A stretch of 7,787 nucleotides of DNA, from assembly GCA_027859055.1 (NCBI GenBank), contig JAQIBO010000290.1:1-7787 (forward strand). Reading direction: 5' to 3'. A model generated the notes under the pieces. That model was not told where the DNA came from. It did not search any database and was given only the letters and a program-made list of their open reading frames with translations. Of this stretch, positions 6,721 through 7,787 are shown in pieces. This DNA is from Spirochaeta sp. GTDB taxonomy: Bacteria; Spirochaetota; Spirochaetia; DSM-27196; Alkalispirochaetaceae. Position 1 is the stretch's first letter, and each line of letters starts with the position of its first letter. A program made the position numbers and the translations under genes.

Positions 6721-7492
6721 TCAGATACTCCTCTACCGTTTCATAGCGCCAACTGAAGCGGCCGATATCTCCGGCGTGCTGAAACTGGAAGGGCGCCGGG
6801 GTGCCGGATCCCCGAGAGCACCGGTCTACTACTTCGTTGCGGTCCATCCCCATTGCGCTCCATTCCGGCAGAATGAGCATCGCCGTGTCGCTCACGCCGT
6901 CTTCGTGCGCCTCGACAAGCGTGTAGACGAAGAGAAAGGCGGAGGCGTTCCAGTACCGAATACGTCTGACCGGCGATCGCCGGTCCTCAAAGAACCCAAA
7001 ATCAGTGAGCGTCTTCCCCAGATTGCGGGCCACCCGTTGCATGACGCTGGCAGACCATGGCTCGGGCATCCGGGCTGTTCCGGCCACGTCCTCGAGAAAC
7101 GCAGTGATCTCCGAACCCATAATCTCGGTATGCCCGGAGAACGCCGCGGGCCAGTACCGTTCTACCAGAAAATCGTTGACGAGCGAGTGAGTCCGCAGGG
7201 TGTACAGGAACACCAGGTCGCGAAATGCCGCCTGATCGATCCCGGCCCCCAGAGCCGACTTGATACGACGTGCGGGCCGGTCATCGGGAAGCAGGAATCG
7301 ATGGGCAAAGGTGCGATTGACAATGTCTTTGGCACGGGTCGTGGAACTGCGCCCTAGGGAACCGGAATCGATCACGAGTTGCGTCAGGTTTGTCCGCTCC
7401 ATACCCGGTTCCCACAGATGAAAGACCTCGCGCAACTCATCCAGCGCGCCTGTCGTCTTCTGGAGCTCTGTCGTGTACTGAGTGTGGCTCAC
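6707..7492 (-). CDS. brxA: BREX protein BrxA (DUF1819)
   Basis: BrxA is a small helical core BREX protein; a characterised homologue has winged-helix-like folds and binds DNA. This copy has 261 residues, longer than the roughly 200 common in type 1 systems. Family features are YTTELQKTTGALDELREVF (6-24), a segment SLGRSSTTRAKDIVNRTFAHRF (45-66), the helical block FRDLVFLYTLRTHSLVNDFLVERYW (90-114), and VARNLGKTLTDFGFFED (154-170) ahead of a conserved hydrophobic helix (FLFVYTLVEAHEDG). The extra length is mostly C-terminal. The start is GTG at 7492, with GAGG 7 bases upstream and a GTGA overlap with the stop of the preceding gene, so translation is coupled. An 18-base perfect palindrome lies inside the gene at 6968-6985. 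The identity is confident from sequence and position. Confidence 0.9.
   Translation of the reverse strand: MSHTQYTTELQKTTGALDELREVFHLWEPGMERTNLTQLVIDSGSLGRSSTTRAKDIVNRTFAHRFLLPDDRPARRIKSALGAGIDQAAFRDLVFLYTLRTHSLVNDFLVERYWPAAFSGHTEIMGSEITAFLEDVAGTARMPEPWSASVMQRVARNLGKTLTDFGFFEDRRSPVRRIRYWNASAFLFVYTLVEAHEDGVSDTAMLILPEWSAMGMDRNEVVDRCSRGSGTPAPFQFQHAGDIGRFSWRYETVEEYLNGSA
6968..6985. repeat. 18-base perfect palindrome within brxA
   Basis: GACCGGCGATCGCCGGTC reads identically on both strands, with GCGATCGC (the HIP1 octamer known from cyanobacteria) at its centre. It lies in the brxA codons for a run of Arg residues (EDRRSPVRR). A perfect palindrome of this length is not expected often by chance in a window this size, but coding constraint on Arg codons may produce it. 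It has no loop, so it is not a terminator-type hairpin. Its function is unknown. Confidence 0.6.
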
Positions 7493-7787
7493 CGACGCAC
7501 CTCAGCAAAATAGGGATACACCAGACGATCGTTGGTAAATGCGTCGTAGTAATGCGCGGCCAGATCCGCAACTGCGTCCGGCGCCATCTCCTGACCAAAA
7601 CGACCGATCTGTACCGGCCCCGGTGCAGCGGAGACCGTCTGCTGGAGAAGGTTCCTGAGATTGGCCAGCGCCGTGTCCCGGTCAGCAACCAGCGCGACAA
7701 TCGTTTCCGAGGTCGCATGCAGAATTTCGCGGTGGAGGTCCCGCTCCAGGCCGCCATCAAAACGAAACAGGTGACGAACCCCAATCT
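7489..7787 (-). CDS. C-terminal end of an unidentified gene coupled to brxA, possibly brxE
   Basis: A minus-strand frame is open from the window edge down to a TGA at 7489-7491 that overlaps the brxA GTG as GTGA. The visible 98 or so residues begin IGVRHLFRFDGGLERDLHRE, include a helical stretch TALANLRNLLQQTV, a turn PGPVQIGRFGQE, and end AHYYDAFTNDRLVYPYFAEVRR. It has no membrane segment or catalytic motif that I can see. The tight coupling makes it part of the same operon. In BREX type 6 the gene immediately before brxA is brxE, a small protein of unknown function, and the Pro-Tyr-Phe C-terminus is compatible with my memory of that family. This is an inference from position plus weak resemblance, so I leave the symbol empty. 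An overlapping 115-codon frame at 7437-7784 has arginine-rich shadow composition and is not the gene. Confidence 0.7.
   Translation of the reverse strand, partial: IGVRHLFRFDGGLERDLHREILHATSETIVALVADRDTALANLRNLLQQTVSAAPGPVQIGRFGQEMAPDAVADLAAHYYDAFTNDRLVYPYFAEVRR

Noticed and set aside
7437..7784. 115-codon minus-strand open frame overlapping the start of brxA
   Set aside because: Its composition is arginine- and tryptophan-rich in the manner of an out-of-frame shadow, and it overlaps brxA by over 50 bases. The alternative frame ending in the GTGA overlap at 7489 is open across the whole region with protein-like composition and proper coupling.
1..7787. CRISPR array, tRNA, rRNA, insertion sequence ends or rho-independent terminator
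   Set aside because: I saw no regularly spaced repeats, RNA gene signatures, transposase frames with terminal inverted repeats, or GC hairpins followed by T runs. Coding sequence fills the window.

Overview
The window is a slice of a BREX (bacteriophage exclusion) phage-defence operon. Every gene is on the minus strand, so transcription runs from position 7787 towards position 1. The GC content is moderately high (mid to high 50s by eye), genes are tightly packed, and GTG starts are common. This fits a bacterial chromosome or large accessory element. I cannot name the organism. Four copies of GCGATCGC and many GATC sites are a compositional hint but do not identify a taxon.

In transcription order the layout is: the 3' end of an unidentified gene, possibly brxE (7787 to 7489); brxA (DUF1819, 7492 to 6707); brxB (DUF1788, 6720 to 6118); brxC (P-loop ATPase, 6121 to 2528); a truncated pglX adenine methyltransferase (2526 to 634); a small HigA-type XRE/helix-turn-helix protein (637 to 356); and the first 113 codons of a DUF3800 protein running off the window (339 to 1). 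Adjacent genes overlap by 4 or 14 bases or are separated by 1 to 16 bases. No promoter or terminator is visible inside the window, and no stretch over 300 bases lacks a gene.

BrxA, BrxB, BrxC and PglX are the front half of a BREX core. The phosphatase-like pglZ and the final brxL (type 1) or brxD/brxHI (type 6) genes would be expected beyond position 1. A gene coupled to the 5' end of brxA is the arrangement known for type 6 (brxE-brxA-brxB-brxC-pglX-pglZ-brxD-brxHI), so type 6 is a reasonable but unproven reading.

The most unusual point is pglX. It has an intact N-terminal and catalytic methyltransferase region but stops after about 630 residues, roughly half the family's usual length. It loses the C-terminal target-recognition half exactly where a HigA-like gene begins, with ATGA stop/start coupling. 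The HigA-like gene is followed at once by a DUF3800 gene, suggesting a two-gene cassette embedded in the operon at the expense of, or in place of, the PglX specificity half.
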